Below are positions 1 to 8,831 of a DNA stretch of 64,000 nucleotides, in pieces (positions within the stretch are counted from its first letter, which is position 1; each line of letters begins with the position of its first letter). Both the position numbers and the translations under genes were made by a program. Origin of the DNA: Candidatus Poseidoniaceae archaeon (GTDB lineage Archaea > Thermoplasmatota > Poseidoniia > Poseidoniales > Poseidoniaceae). The stretch covers positions 1 to 64,000 of the forward strand of contig JAPKCS010000002.1 of the NCBI GenBank assembly GCA_028822845.1, in the 5' to 3' direction. The notes below the pieces were generated by a model. That model saw only the letters and a program-made list of their open reading frames with translations, did not search any database and was not told where the DNA came from.

Positions 1-2
1 AC

Positions 3-380
3 ATCCGCCGTGGTGACGTTGCTGGTTATACTGACAACGAACCTATGTTCGTTCGACATGACGAAACATTCGTCGGTCAAATTCAGCTCATGGACATTCC
101 AAAGGCTGTCTCCGTCGGTTACACACCTGTGTTCCACGCACACACCGCTCAAGTCGCTGTCCGCTTCCAAGAACTCCTTGAGAAGACGAACAAGGCTGGT
201 AAGGAAGCTAGTCCTTCCTTCCTCAAGACTGGTGACGCTTGTTTGATTCGATTCCAACCTAACAAGCCAATGGCAATTGAGCAAATGGACACCTTCCCTG
301 AACTCTCTCGCTTCGCTATCCGCGACATGGGTAAGACCGTGGCCGCTGGTGTTTGCTTGAAGATTGAGAAGAAGGCTTGA
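3..380 (+). CDS. tuf: Translation elongation factor EF-1 alpha, C-terminal part (5' truncated by window edge)
   Basis: This is the last 125 residues of the GTPase that delivers aminoacyl-tRNA to the ribosome. The frame is open to the window edge, so the ORF-track start at 45 is internal. The visible part is beta-barrel domains II/III: an RRGDVAG motif near the edge, then the domain III pattern with GYTPVFHAHTAQVAVRF and a C-terminal FAIRDMGKTVAAGV segment, which is diagnostic for archaeal/eukaryal EF1A. It lies 39 bp upstream of the S10 gene on the same strand, the usual archaeal arrangement, so the two are probably co-transcribed. The GTPase domain lies outside the window. Confidence 0.95.
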   Translation: MRRGDVAGYTDNEPMFVRHDETFVGQIQLMDIPKAVSVGYTPVFHAHTAQVAVRFQELLEKTNKAGKEASPSFLKTGDACLIRFQPNKPMAIEQMDTFPELSRFAIRDMGKTVAAGVCLKIEKKA

Positions 381-419
381 GTCTTCGACTGATATTGGTA
401 TAGAATTGGATGGGTCATT

Positions 420-749
420 ATGGCAGCAGTTACGATCATCAAACTCACTGGTCAAAACCACCGGGACATCGACCAAGTCGCTGGTCAAATAAAGGCTATT
501 TGTGACAATGGTGGTATCGCTCTACGCGGTCCGATCCCATTGCCTACACGTCGCTTGGTTGTCCCTGTTCGCAAGGCACCTGACGGTGAAGGCGTTGAAA
601 CATACGATCACTGGGAACTTCGTGTTCACAAGCGATTGCTTGAGATGGACATCACCTCCGGTAAGGATGAATCGGCACTTCGCCAAGTCACCCGTATCCC
701 AATTCCAGACACTGTGAGCATCGAACTCTCGATGCGATCTGTCAACTGA
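420..749 (+). CDS. rps10: 30S ribosomal protein S10 (uS10)
   Basis: 109 residues, normal length for archaeal S10. It binds the 30S head and contacts the A-site region. Recognisable features are the N-terminal IKLTGQNHRDIDQV segment, the central GPIPLPTRRLVVPVRKAPDG loop and the C-terminal IPIPDTVSIELSMR strand. It starts at an ATG 39 bp after the EF-1 alpha stop; an AT-rich tract (gatattggtatag) lies in that gap and could be a promoter of its own, but co-transcription with EF-1 alpha is the simpler reading. About 100 bp of non-coding sequence separates it from the convergent GINS-like gene. Confidence 0.95.
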   Translation: MAAVTIIKLTGQNHRDIDQVAGQIKAICDNGGIALRGPIPLPTRRLVVPVRKAPDGEGVETYDHWELRVHKRLLEMDITSGKDESALRQVTRIPIPDTVSIELSMRSVN

Positions 750-849
750 GTTGTAACCAATACATCACAACAAAGCAACATGCCGTAAGGCTCGACACCA
801 TGTCACACAAACAGTATGATTGGTGCGAACACCGTTCGCATCATCAGCA

Positions 850-1905
850 TCAAAGTGATGCAGCTTCAGCCACGCCAGATTCGATTAACCAACTTGCAGA
901 GTCTTGATCGACAAAGTGGATGTCCCCAGCCTCGAGTGCCAGGGATTCACCAGATGCAGTGAGAATTGGTTCGGGGCTTGTCATCAAGACCCGTATTCGA
1001 ATCAGTGGTGCTTCAGGCTCCTTGGTTGGTTCGGGGGTCTGAACTTCAACTTCAACGGGTCCAGCTTCAGCGGGCGCATCTTCAAAAACATCGTCAAGCG
1101 TGATGGCTGGTTGCTTCGAAGGGGCGAGTTCCATTGCTGCTGCATGCTTCTTCGTCTCTTTTTGAGTGATGAAGTCCATCATCTCATCGTCCTCTTGAGG
1201 CGGAGAGGCAGGTGAAGCGGGAGCGTCTGGGATATCCTCGTCCACGTATTCATCCAAATCAGGCCATTCATCCGGTGCCATGAGGTGTTCTTCATCCACT
1301 TCGGAGTCAGGCAGGGGTTCTGGCCCCTGATCTTCGAACGCCAACGCAGGTGGAGGGCGTGTTGTGATGTTTTCATCGGTGAACGAATCAAGTTGCATGG
1401 TTCCCGGTGCATGAAGCGGTGGTAGAGTCAAGCCTTCACTGGCAAGTCCGTTCTGCATCGAGGACCAATCAAGTTCCATTTTGAACCGGTCCATAGCGAT
1501 TTGAACCGCATGGAAAAATGCCTTTTCGGCGGGGTCGTGTCGCTGCCAATCAAGGGCGGGCAATTCCTGGGCAGATCCTGCATGCTGGGCTGAACTCCGC
1601 AACGATTGTGAAGATACGTGTTGAACCACGGCAACGGTTCTTTTCCGGGCAAGTTCCGAAGCAATGTGCCGAATGTTTGCTTGACGTTTCTGGAGGTTTT
1701 GAAGCCGCATACCGGTGATGCCTTTCCTCAGCATGGATTGAATTTCCATGTCCAAGGTGTTGAGCAATCGCTTGACCATTGACCAAAAGTCTTGACGAGG
1801 TAACACCACTGGCATATGGCGGGTCGACTGGAGCCGGTGCGTCGAAAACAACTGTTCTTCAACCTCACGCGACTGAGCGCTGTCAAGGTTGCCGTGTGTT
1901 GACAT
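850..1905 (-). CDS. Putative archaeal GINS complex subunit, Gins51 type, with long acidic linker
   Basis: GINS links the MCM helicase to the replisome. The N-terminal 120 residues are helical and include LARKRTVAVVQHV, resembling the helical A domain with its typical R-K-R-T element. The C-terminal 50 residues (IRIRVLM, then a GDIHFVD turn and a final SWLIESGVAEA) fit the small beta B domain, which in Gins51 follows the A domain. Between them lies about 150 residues rich in D, E and P, predicted disordered and much longer than the usual linker. At 351 residues it is well over the usual size of about 190-220. Family assignment is by motif only. It is divergent from the giant surface protein gene. 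Confidence 0.62.
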   Translation of the reverse strand: MSTHGNLDSAQSREVEEQLFSTHRLQSTRHMPVVLPRQDFWSMVKRLLNTLDMEIQSMLRKGITGMRLQNLQKRQANIRHIASELARKRTVAVVQHVSSQSLRSSAQHAGSAQELPALDWQRHDPAEKAFFHAVQIAMDRFKMELDWSSMQNGLASEGLTLPPLHAPGTMQLDSFTDENITTRPPPALAFEDQGPEPLPDSEVDEEHLMAPDEWPDLDEYVDEDIPDAPASPASPPQEDDEMMDFITQKETKKHAAAMELAPSKQPAITLDDVFEDAPAEAGPVEVEVQTPEPTKEPEAPLIRIRVLMTSPEPILTASGESLALEAGDIHFVDQDSASWLIESGVAEAASL

Positions 1906-1989
1906 CAGCCAACGGTACGGGCGACATACTTTGAACCCTTCATTGCCATTGTCTCAATCATCAAGCGCGTTGATTCATATCGAATGGCT

Positions 1990-2009
1990 CACCTCGCGAT
2001 AGCGAGGTG
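1990..2009 (+). promoter_or_regulatory. Perfect hairpin overlapping the ribosome-binding site of the giant surface protein gene
   Basis: An 8-bp perfect inverted repeat (CACCTCGC / GCGAGGTG) with a GATA loop ends 7 bases before the ATG at 2017. The SD-like GAGGTGG lies almost entirely in the 3' arm, so folding of the mRNA would hide it. This suggests control of translation initiation, or a DNA operator in the divergent intergenic region. No T-tract follows, so it is not a terminator. Confidence 0.55.
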
Positions 2010-2016
2010 GTCTTGA

Positions 2017-5000
2017 ATGGACACAGAAGAGCGCAAATTGACCAAAGAATGGAACTCCATTGGTTCCTGCTTTGCGTTTGTTCTGTTGATGCTTCTGTCC
2101 AGCCTTAGTCCTGTTGTTGCGGGTTCAGAAGTACCAACTTGGGCGCAAGAAGAAAACCCTCATGGCACGGGTCAAGCCGATTTCATCCCACAACAAAACA
2201 CCACTTCGGTCGAAGCGGTTGTTGAAGGGGCTTTGAGCGTTGCTTCCAATCGGACCTTCACTGGAGGTTCCGTCTCCTTAGCGCCATTGTGGTCCTCAGA
2301 ATCTACCAACGGGACCAACTTTGGCGTCCATTCCTCCAATCAGTGGAACGGCACGCATCAGCAAACCAATGGCATCGGACACGGAGGGCAATTGACCTTG
2401 GCCACGGAAGCCTCGCTTGGAACAATCGCCCATTTCGAAACAACGGTTCCTTCTCCATTAGGCTGGATGGGTGTCGGCGAAGATCACGAAGCATGGGCGG
2501 TTGTTCAGCCAACAATCCAACCGTTGATTTCACAATCCAGCATGATGCTTCCAACCAATGGTTCGAATTCGTTGAGCGCGCTCTCAACCCGCGGTCTTGG
2601 CGACCTCGGTCCCGAGATGTCGGGGTGCATACGTTCTCCTGCCTATGATGCTCCAACATTCATCAACAATTACACCCTTTCATTCCAGCATTGGCTGGCC
2701 CTCAACACCAACGATGCGGCGTGGGTCGAAGTGCAAACGGCTGCAGGAACATGGGTCGCCATACCTCCATTGGGCGGCTCGAATGGCACCACCTCACTCC
2801 CAGGGGCGCCAGCTTCTGTTTGGAACGGGGAGACTCCGCAATGGTCGAACGCCACATTCACTCTCGATGCACACCTTTCACAGCTTCAGCCCACCGTCGA
2901 AATCCGATTTTGTTATGCAACGGATTCGACCATTGGTCACCGAGGTGGATGGTTCATCGATGGCATGATCTTGGAAAACCAGGGTGATGTTCCAGGCGCT
3001 TGGTTCCATGGCAACCTCTCCGGCGATTACCTTCCGAACGCGGAGGGGCAACTGGCCCTTTCTGCAGACTTAACCAACCACACTGGAACGACGGTGGAAT
3101 TGGAAATCTCCTCCAACTGGGACATTGAAGGCGGATCAAAGGATCACCTCACGGTATGGATGTCTCTTGACAATGGTTCCACCTACGCCCCCATCTCCAT
3201 TTATTCGGGCCATCCAAGCAATGGAGCAATCTGTAACGGCGTTTTCTTCAATGGTGCCGATTCAAACGATGAGTGGTGCCCCATACTCTACACCCTCCCA
3301 TGGAATCAAACCAGCCCCCAGAATGCAAGCAATGTGCTTTTCCGTTTCTGGGTCCAAACCGACGGCCAGAACAACTTCGGCGGGACTGCTTCGAGTGGAT
3401 GGGAAGGCATTGCCATCGATGATGTCAGCATCTGGGTGAACCGCGGCAGCCCCAGCCAGAGCAAAACCACCCTCGCCAATTTCAGCAGTCTACCCAGTCA
3501 AACCAATGGTTCACACGACGGTTGGCTCACCTACCTGCCCACGCATGCCAACCAATGGCAGTGGACGGCAACGCTTGGCCACAATGGCCCAACCTCTCAA
3601 ACTGAGGACTTTGAAGTCAGTTTCAATCTCCCCGCAGGTTGGTCCCTCGATGCAAGCACAAACCGCCGATGGGAAGTTGGTGCAACATCAAACGCATCAG
3701 GTTTCGGTCCCGGGCAATGGCATTCTGGAGCCATGGGGGCAGGCATCTATCTTGACGATGAATACCGCAACGACATGTTGACCCACCTTTACACCCCTGA
3801 ATACAGCTTACCAGTGAACTCCACTGCTCGCTTGACGTTCAGAAGTTGGGTGTGCACGGAGGCCAGTTGGGACGGCGGGGCGGTTTCGATATCCACCGAT
3901 GGCGGGAAGAATTGGTGGTTCATACCCCCAACACTGAATGGATTTCACGATCAAATATCAACCGTGAACAGCAATTCGCCTTTGTTTGGCGAGGGCATCA
4001 TCGATGGTTCCAATGTCCCAGGTGGTTGTCACCAAGGCAACCGAGGCTTCGATCTGAAGACGTTCGATGTGTCGAATTTATCTGGGTCCCAAGTGCGAGC
4101 CCGTTTCACTTTCTTTTCTGATCAATTGATCGAACTGGATGGGTGGTACATCGATGATGCAGGCATCGAAATCGATGTCTACGAACCTGAAGGGACGTGG
4201 GTTTCTGAACCATTGTCGCCTCATCCGATTTTCGGGTGGGGCCAAGTTGACGGTTTTGTCACTCAACCGGAAAACACAACGATCCACTTCGATGTTTTGG
4301 ACGCAAACGGGACGGTTTTAGACGGGTATGCAAATCGCTCGCTGCCAATCCTTCTCGCACTGGATAAAGAACGCCACCCTTCGCTGCATTTACGCGTGCA
4401 CCTCACCTCGAATCAAACCCTGCTCACGCCCTCAGTTCAACGCCTCACCGTCGGTTCCGTTAGCTACTATGATGCCTACCACCACAAACTCTCTCCGTTT
4501 TCAGGGGTCGGTCTAAACGCCCTGAGCATCGATCAAGAATCACAACTTGTTGCTGCTTCAGCAGTCTCTTTGTTGTGGACCTTGGAAGCCGTGTGCCCAT
4601 TCCAGAGCATTGTCCTCGAAACCTATGGGGACAACCTATCGGCAAATCACCCTGGCTTTTCGCTCGATGCTTGGACTTACAGCCCCCTGGATCAACCAGT
4701 GGTGCGTAGGCTTCTTACTCGAACATCCACACCAAGTTTCACCACGCCATTGGCCCTTTCATGGGGTGCAGGAACTGCTTCGAATGGCTTCACCTTCCAA
4801 CCACAGTGTTCCTTAGAACCACATGCACCCGTTCTAACATTGGGTGACACCACCGCCCTGTTTGATTGGCCAATCGGTGGAGCTAACCAGAGTTTTGGAC
4901 TCACCCGAGGCCTCCACGCGTTCAATGGCAGTCAGACGGGCTTCTTGCCAGCAGTCAATGGCTCGTTGGAAGTGATGCAGAGTGGAAATCAAACCGCCGA

Positions 5001-8000
5001 ACTGTCTTGGCTCATGCCAATCAACGCCCCCTACTTGCCCGCACAAATGGCATACGATGTCCAATTCTTAATGGAGGTCGAAAACACGGGCACTGGCGGT
5101 TCAATTGAGGTTCAGCAAGGAGGTCCGAGTGTTTCGGTGCCGGCACACACCTCGACAGTTCATCATCGCGTGACCCATTCAGCAACATGTGTTCCAAAGG
5201 CGCAAGGAGCCACAGCTCACCTTGGATCATGCAGTCTTTCACTTGTGATGAGTGGTTCATTCAACGTAAGGTTCAGCCAAGCAGTGATCGTTCCAGCACA
5301 GCAGAAGATTGTGAGTGTTCTTTCTGATGAGGTGTTGAACAGCGTCATGAACGAAGTAAAAGCCGTCAATGCTTCATCTCCTGTTGTCATTCCACTCCAT
5401 GTCACGACCCAATTCGGGGCGGTTGCCGTCAACCTCACAGCGTTGAGTCAACCCTTGCTCGTGGACCGTATCTTGCCGATTGCACACCAACGCTGGCTGC
5501 CTGAACAATCGGTCGTGTTCCACACACAACATTGGCGGGGTGATGCAAACGAACCCAGTCAAGATGCCCCGGACATTACATCGATTGAGTTGATGTTGTC
5601 ACCCACCAAGCATCAAGCCGATGCACTTGTCCACCTCGAAATCATCGATGCTGATTCAAGCCCTCAATTCCGTCAACTGGGCGGTGCGGCATACGCCCAG
5701 ATGTTGTCGAACCTCTCAAGCATCACCTGTGGCCTGAATGTGTGCAATGTCACATGGGCGATTCAAAGCACATGGGATTTCGATGACATCGATGATGTTC
5801 ACGTCCTTACACATGCCACTGACACCAATGGTCTCGCGACCGGTCCCGCTCATCAATACAGGCAAACCGTGTTCAATGAAGTTGAGAACGATTTGGAAGT
5901 TGTTGACTTTGTCGTCTTCGACAACACGCAACGTAACCTCAACGATTGGTCTGACCCACAATGGCCATTCCATCTGAACGCCAGTCAAAGTCTGGTTGCA
6001 TCGGGTGCTGTTCGCTTCGAAGGCATAGCCCAATCCTATGTGGGCCAAGAAGAGGCGAGGGTGCGAATTGAAGCCCAAGCCGTGCCACCCGCCAACATCA
6101 GCGGCGGGGCCAACGAATGGATTGGCACACCAGTGCTGTGGTCCGAATCATGGTTTGTCGAAGTCGATGCGAACGGGGCCTTCTCGATTCCAATCGCCTC
6201 ACCGTCGGTTGAAGAAGGCGTTCCCTCCGGCACCCGCATTCTCATCTCCCCTCACATTGAGCGGACTGGCCCAACCAACATTGATTCCAGCACAAGCCTC
6301 GACCACACTGCGCGTTCGAGCGATGTTCCTTTCCTCTATGATCGGGTTGCCCCCAGCACGATTTCACTCCTTGCTCTCGACCCCGGGGGCTATGCTTCAG
6401 CGGACAACCACGTCTGGATGAAAGGGCAAGATGTTGCGCTTCGCGTGACCCTTGAAGACGCTGAAGGGCTGGGGAATTCCCTTGTCCTCCACACGTGGTT
6501 AGAAGCGGAGGATGACATCAATCTGGATGGGGTCATGGACGCAAACGAATACACGACTCAGAGTGTGACCTTCAACAGCGGGTTGACCACCGCCATCGTC
6601 GATTTACCCCTCTTATCTTGGGCTGAAATCACCGGTGGAGCCTCTTCAGGAAGGGCGAGTGTGGTCATCAAAGCAGTCGACCTTGCTGGGAATCTGTTGG
6701 AAGGCGGGGGCGATTATGGTGAAGCACATGACTTGGGAACGGTGCATGTCCAAGAACGGTATGACACCCTTATCGACACTGAGACCTTGATGTTTGACGC
6801 CATGAATGGCAAGCTTCTTTTGGGCCATGAACACAAATTCAGCTTTTCCATAACGGATGGCAATGGAATCAATTCCCTTGATGCAATCGAGTTCGCTCTT
6901 CTTGGAAGACAACAGAGCACCTCCTGTTTTATCGAATACCAGCCCCGTTTTGATGAAACCGTGTTCGATGAGGCATGTTTTGAACTCACGCCCTCCGTAT
7001 CAATTGAGAAACAAGGTCTGCAACAAACATGGGTTGTGACAATCGCCTTCCGCCTCTCATGGGGGCTGATGGATTCGCCTCTTTCGATGGATGCCGTCCC
7101 ATCATTGAAGGTGTTTGATGAAGGGCAAGATTTGGGTTTGGGACTGTCGCGTTTGACTATTTTTGCTTGGAACATGACCTCAGCATTGGAAGTGCATTCG
7201 GTTCTCTTCCAAGACCTCACTGAACCGATTGGAGACACAACGGGAGATCATCTCTGGTTCCACCGCAATGACGTGCTCAGTTTGATTTTGACGCTGAACC
7301 ACGCCGACACCGATGTCCGGGCTGAACACGTACCAGCCACCCTTTTGATCGACCTCGTTCTTTCCGATGGGGAACGTTCACGAACCTCAAACCTCACGTT
7401 TGACGAAACTGGAGTTGCAGAAACCATGATCAACATCAGCGATGATGTGGTCAAGCACAACTCTGGGTTCATCGATGTAATCATCGACGGGGCGTTCCTC
7501 GTTTATGACCATCGTTTCAACTTCACAATCGATCAAAACTCGCCGCAACTCACCGTCCCCCCAGGGACTTTGGCGATGGTCGATTCCAACAAATTGGACG
7601 AGCAGGACATCATTGTCATCTTGAGCGACCAGGAAGGTTTGGATGAGGGACCGATCATGATGCATTGGCAATTCCGACGGGTCGGTGAACCTCTTCAGGG
7701 CAGCAACGGTTCGGCCCAAATCGAGAAATCGGCAGGCGAAGGGACCACGAACACCTATGCGGGCCAAGTGAACATACAACCATCCCCTTCGGTTGTGCTT
7801 GAACGCAACGACCGTTTGGAGGTGTGGTTTTCAGCGACCGACCGTGCAGGTCGGAACATAACAGGGTACGGAACCATCGAAGCACCCTTGTCTCCTTCAT
7901 TCAGATGGGTTGCTTTTGAACCTCGGTTTGACAACCTCGTTGTAACACCTTACCGCCCGGTGGTCGGTGAAAACATTTCGATTTTCGTTCGGGTTGCGAA

Positions 8001-8418
8001 TGGAGGACTGCTCCCCGGCAACATCACTGTGCAGCTGCAAGATGCTGACGGACGTATCCTTGAAGCCAACACAACAGAACTCGCACCAGGCACATGGGTG
8101 GAATACACTTGGAGTTTGGAAACATGGACCACTGGAAGGTTGGGTCTCGCTGTCGTCTTGATCGATGTGACAGGAACCATCCCCCTGCCGATGGGCGAAG
8201 TTCAAGCGAATCAGCAAACCAATAACAGAGGTTTAGACACCCTTGGATTTGCTGTTTTAGTGGTCTTCCTTGCCGCAGGTGTCCTCATATTCACCCTTCA
8301 TCGCCGTCAGGAAATCCTTGCCGAGTTCACACAGAAACAAGTGGACGCAGCCCTCATTGGCCGGAGTGAACCGCCCCCTCGACCCAAAGATTTGGATGTA
8401 CTTGATGAAGAGCAATAG
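2017..8418 (+). CDS. Giant secreted, membrane-anchored surface protein (2133 aa)
   Basis: Function unknown; probably a cell-surface or adhesion/degradation-related protein. An N-terminal signal segment (FAFVLLMLLSSLSPVVAG) is followed by a very long Asn/Thr/Ser-rich extracellular region with many N-glycosylation sequons. MAM/jelly-roll-like modules recur at roughly residues 210-320, 340-480 and 590-730, each ending in a WxxDD or WFIDG-type strand (WFIDGMIL, IAIDDVSIW, GWYIDDAGI). Residues about 1450-1950 are repeated beta-sandwich segments, and a CARDB-like module (about 1970-2070) precedes a single membrane helix (LGFAVLVVFLAAGVLIF) and a short basic/acidic tail. The C-terminal half resembles the partial protein at 60856-64000. 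The SD GAGGTGG is 6 bases before the ATG, inside a hairpin. Confidence 0.9.
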   Translation: MDTEERKLTKEWNSIGSCFAFVLLMLLSSLSPVVAGSEVPTWAQEENPHGTGQADFIPQQNTTSVEAVVEGALSVASNRTFTGGSVSLAPLWSSESTNGTNFGVHSSNQWNGTHQQTNGIGHGGQLTLATEASLGTIAHFETTVPSPLGWMGVGEDHEAWAVVQPTIQPLISQSSMMLPTNGSNSLSALSTRGLGDLGPEMSGCIRSPAYDAPTFINNYTLSFQHWLALNTNDAAWVEVQTAAGTWVAIPPLGGSNGTTSLPGAPASVWNGETPQWSNATFTLDAHLSQLQPTVEIRFCYATDSTIGHRGGWFIDGMILENQGDVPGAWFHGNLSGDYLPNAEGQLALSADLTNHTGTTVELEISSNWDIEGGSKDHLTVWMSLDNGSTYAPISIYSGHPSNGAICNGVFFNGADSNDEWCPILYTLPWNQTSPQNASNVLFRFWVQTDGQNNFGGTASSGWEGIAIDDVSIWVNRGSPSQSKTTLANFSSLPSQTNGSHDGWLTYLPTHANQWQWTATLGHNGPTSQTEDFEVSFNLPAGWSLDASTNRRWEVGATSNASGFGPGQWHSGAMGAGIYLDDEYRNDMLTHLYTPEYSLPVNSTARLTFRSWVCTEASWDGGAVSISTDGGKNWWFIPPTLNGFHDQISTVNSNSPLFGEGIIDGSNVPGGCHQGNRGFDLKTFDVSNLSGSQVRARFTFFSDQLIELDGWYIDDAGIEIDVYEPEGTWVSEPLSPHPIFGWGQVDGFVTQPENTTIHFDVLDANGTVLDGYANRSLPILLALDKERHPSLHLRVHLTSNQTLLTPSVQRLTVGSVSYYDAYHHKLSPFSGVGLNALSIDQESQLVAASAVSLLWTLEAVCPFQSIVLETYGDNLSANHPGFSLDAWTYSPLDQPVVRRLLTRTSTPSFTTPLALSWGAGTASNGFTFQPQCSLEPHAPVLTLGDTTALFDWPIGGANQSFGLTRGLHAFNGSQTGFLPAVNGSLEVMQSGNQTAELSWLMPINAPYLPAQMAYDVQFLMEVENTGTGGSIEVQQGGPSVSVPAHTSTVHHRVTHSATCVPKAQGATAHLGSCSLSLVMSGSFNVRFSQAVIVPAQQKIVSVLSDEVLNSVMNEVKAVNASSPVVIPLHVTTQFGAVAVNLTALSQPLLVDRILPIAHQRWLPEQSVVFHTQHWRGDANEPSQDAPDITSIELMLSPTKHQADALVHLEIIDADSSPQFRQLGGAAYAQMLSNLSSITCGLNVCNVTWAIQSTWDFDDIDDVHVLTHATDTNGLATGPAHQYRQTVFNEVENDLEVVDFVVFDNTQRNLNDWSDPQWPFHLNASQSLVASGAVRFEGIAQSYVGQEEARVRIEAQAVPPANISGGANEWIGTPVLWSESWFVEVDANGAFSIPIASPSVEEGVPSGTRILISPHIERTGPTNIDSSTSLDHTARSSDVPFLYDRVAPSTISLLALDPGGYASADNHVWMKGQDVALRVTLEDAEGLGNSLVLHTWLEAEDDINLDGVMDANEYTTQSVTFNSGLTTAIVDLPLLSWAEITGGASSGRASVVIKAVDLAGNLLEGGGDYGEAHDLGTVHVQERYDTLIDTETLMFDAMNGKLLLGHEHKFSFSITDGNGINSLDAIEFALLGRQQSTSCFIEYQPRFDETVFDEACFELTPSVSIEKQGLQQTWVVTIAFRLSWGLMDSPLSMDAVPSLKVFDEGQDLGLGLSRLTIFAWNMTSALEVHSVLFQDLTEPIGDTTGDHLWFHRNDVLSLILTLNHADTDVRAEHVPATLLIDLVLSDGERSRTSNLTFDETGVAETMINISDDVVKHNSGFIDVIIDGAFLVYDHRFNFTIDQNSPQLTVPPGTLAMVDSNKLDEQDIIVILSDQEGLDEGPIMMHWQFRRVGEPLQGSNGSAQIEKSAGEGTTNTYAGQVNIQPSPSVVLERNDRLEVWFSATDRAGRNITGYGTIEAPLSPSFRWVAFEPRFDNLVVTPYRPVVGENISIFVRVANGGLLPGNITVQLQDADGRILEANTTELAPGTWVEYTWSLETWTTGRLGLAVVLIDVTGTIPLPMGEVQANQQTNNRGLDTLGFAVLVVFLAAGVLIFTLHRRQEILAEFTQKQVDAALIGRSEPPPRPKDLDVLDEEQ

Positions 8419-8450
8419 TCAAGAACAGGAGGTCCGAGCGGAGAACACAA

Positions 8451-8532
8451 GCCGGGGTTCCCGAGCGGTCAAAGGGGGTGGACTCAAGATCCTCTGCGTA
8501 AAGCTTCGCAGGTTCGAATCCTGCCCCCGGCA
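8451..8532 (+). tRNA. tRNA-Leu (anticodon CAA)
   Basis: Acceptor stem gccgggg pairs with ccccggc, with discriminator A at 8532; CCA is not encoded. The anticodon loop is ctcaaga, giving CAA, which reads UUG. The T arm is gcagg-TTCGAAT-cctgc. The extended variable arm marks a class II tRNA and supports leucine. No intron is visible. It starts 32 bp after the stop of the giant surface protein gene; no clear TATA box was found directly upstream. Confidence 0.93.
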
Positions 8533-8831
8533 TTAATCTCCCTAAAAACGCTGTACTGCGTTCGCTTAAAGTATGAGTGAGGCCCCTTTTTCTGAGGCAC
8601 TCTTCCGGCACAAAACAAGGTCGTTTTTCCGGTCCGAACAGGGGTGGAAATCCCCACTTTTTGTCAGCCGAAGGCAGGCCATATTCTGCACTCGACCTTT
8701 CTTCTAAGCGGAAATCCGATGCTGTGTTAGCCTCCACATTTTTGAAGGTGCATAGGCTGATTTGGATGGCAAAATTGACCGTTGAATGACGATGCAATCA
8801 GCGGGGTCGCACCCGTTCACTTGATGACGGG
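8533..8831 (+). other. 299-bp non-coding stretch with possible structured RNA and terminator-like hairpin
   Basis: No supported ORF lies here. Two structures are visible on the plus strand. One is a stem with CCGG outer arms and AAAAC/GTTTT inner arms at 8605-8632. The other is GGGG-TGGAAAT-CCCC followed by ACTTTTT at 8641-8662, which resembles an intrinsic terminator and may end the tRNA-Leu transcript. An earlier T-run (CCCCTTTTT near 8583-8591) could also terminate it. A short ncRNA is possible but not demonstrated; I did not recognise a known family. Confidence 0.35.

Noticed and set aside
8354-8797. 147-aa minus-strand ORF across tRNA-Leu
   Set aside because: It is antisense to the tRNA and to the end of the surface protein, with no family features; a shadow ORF.
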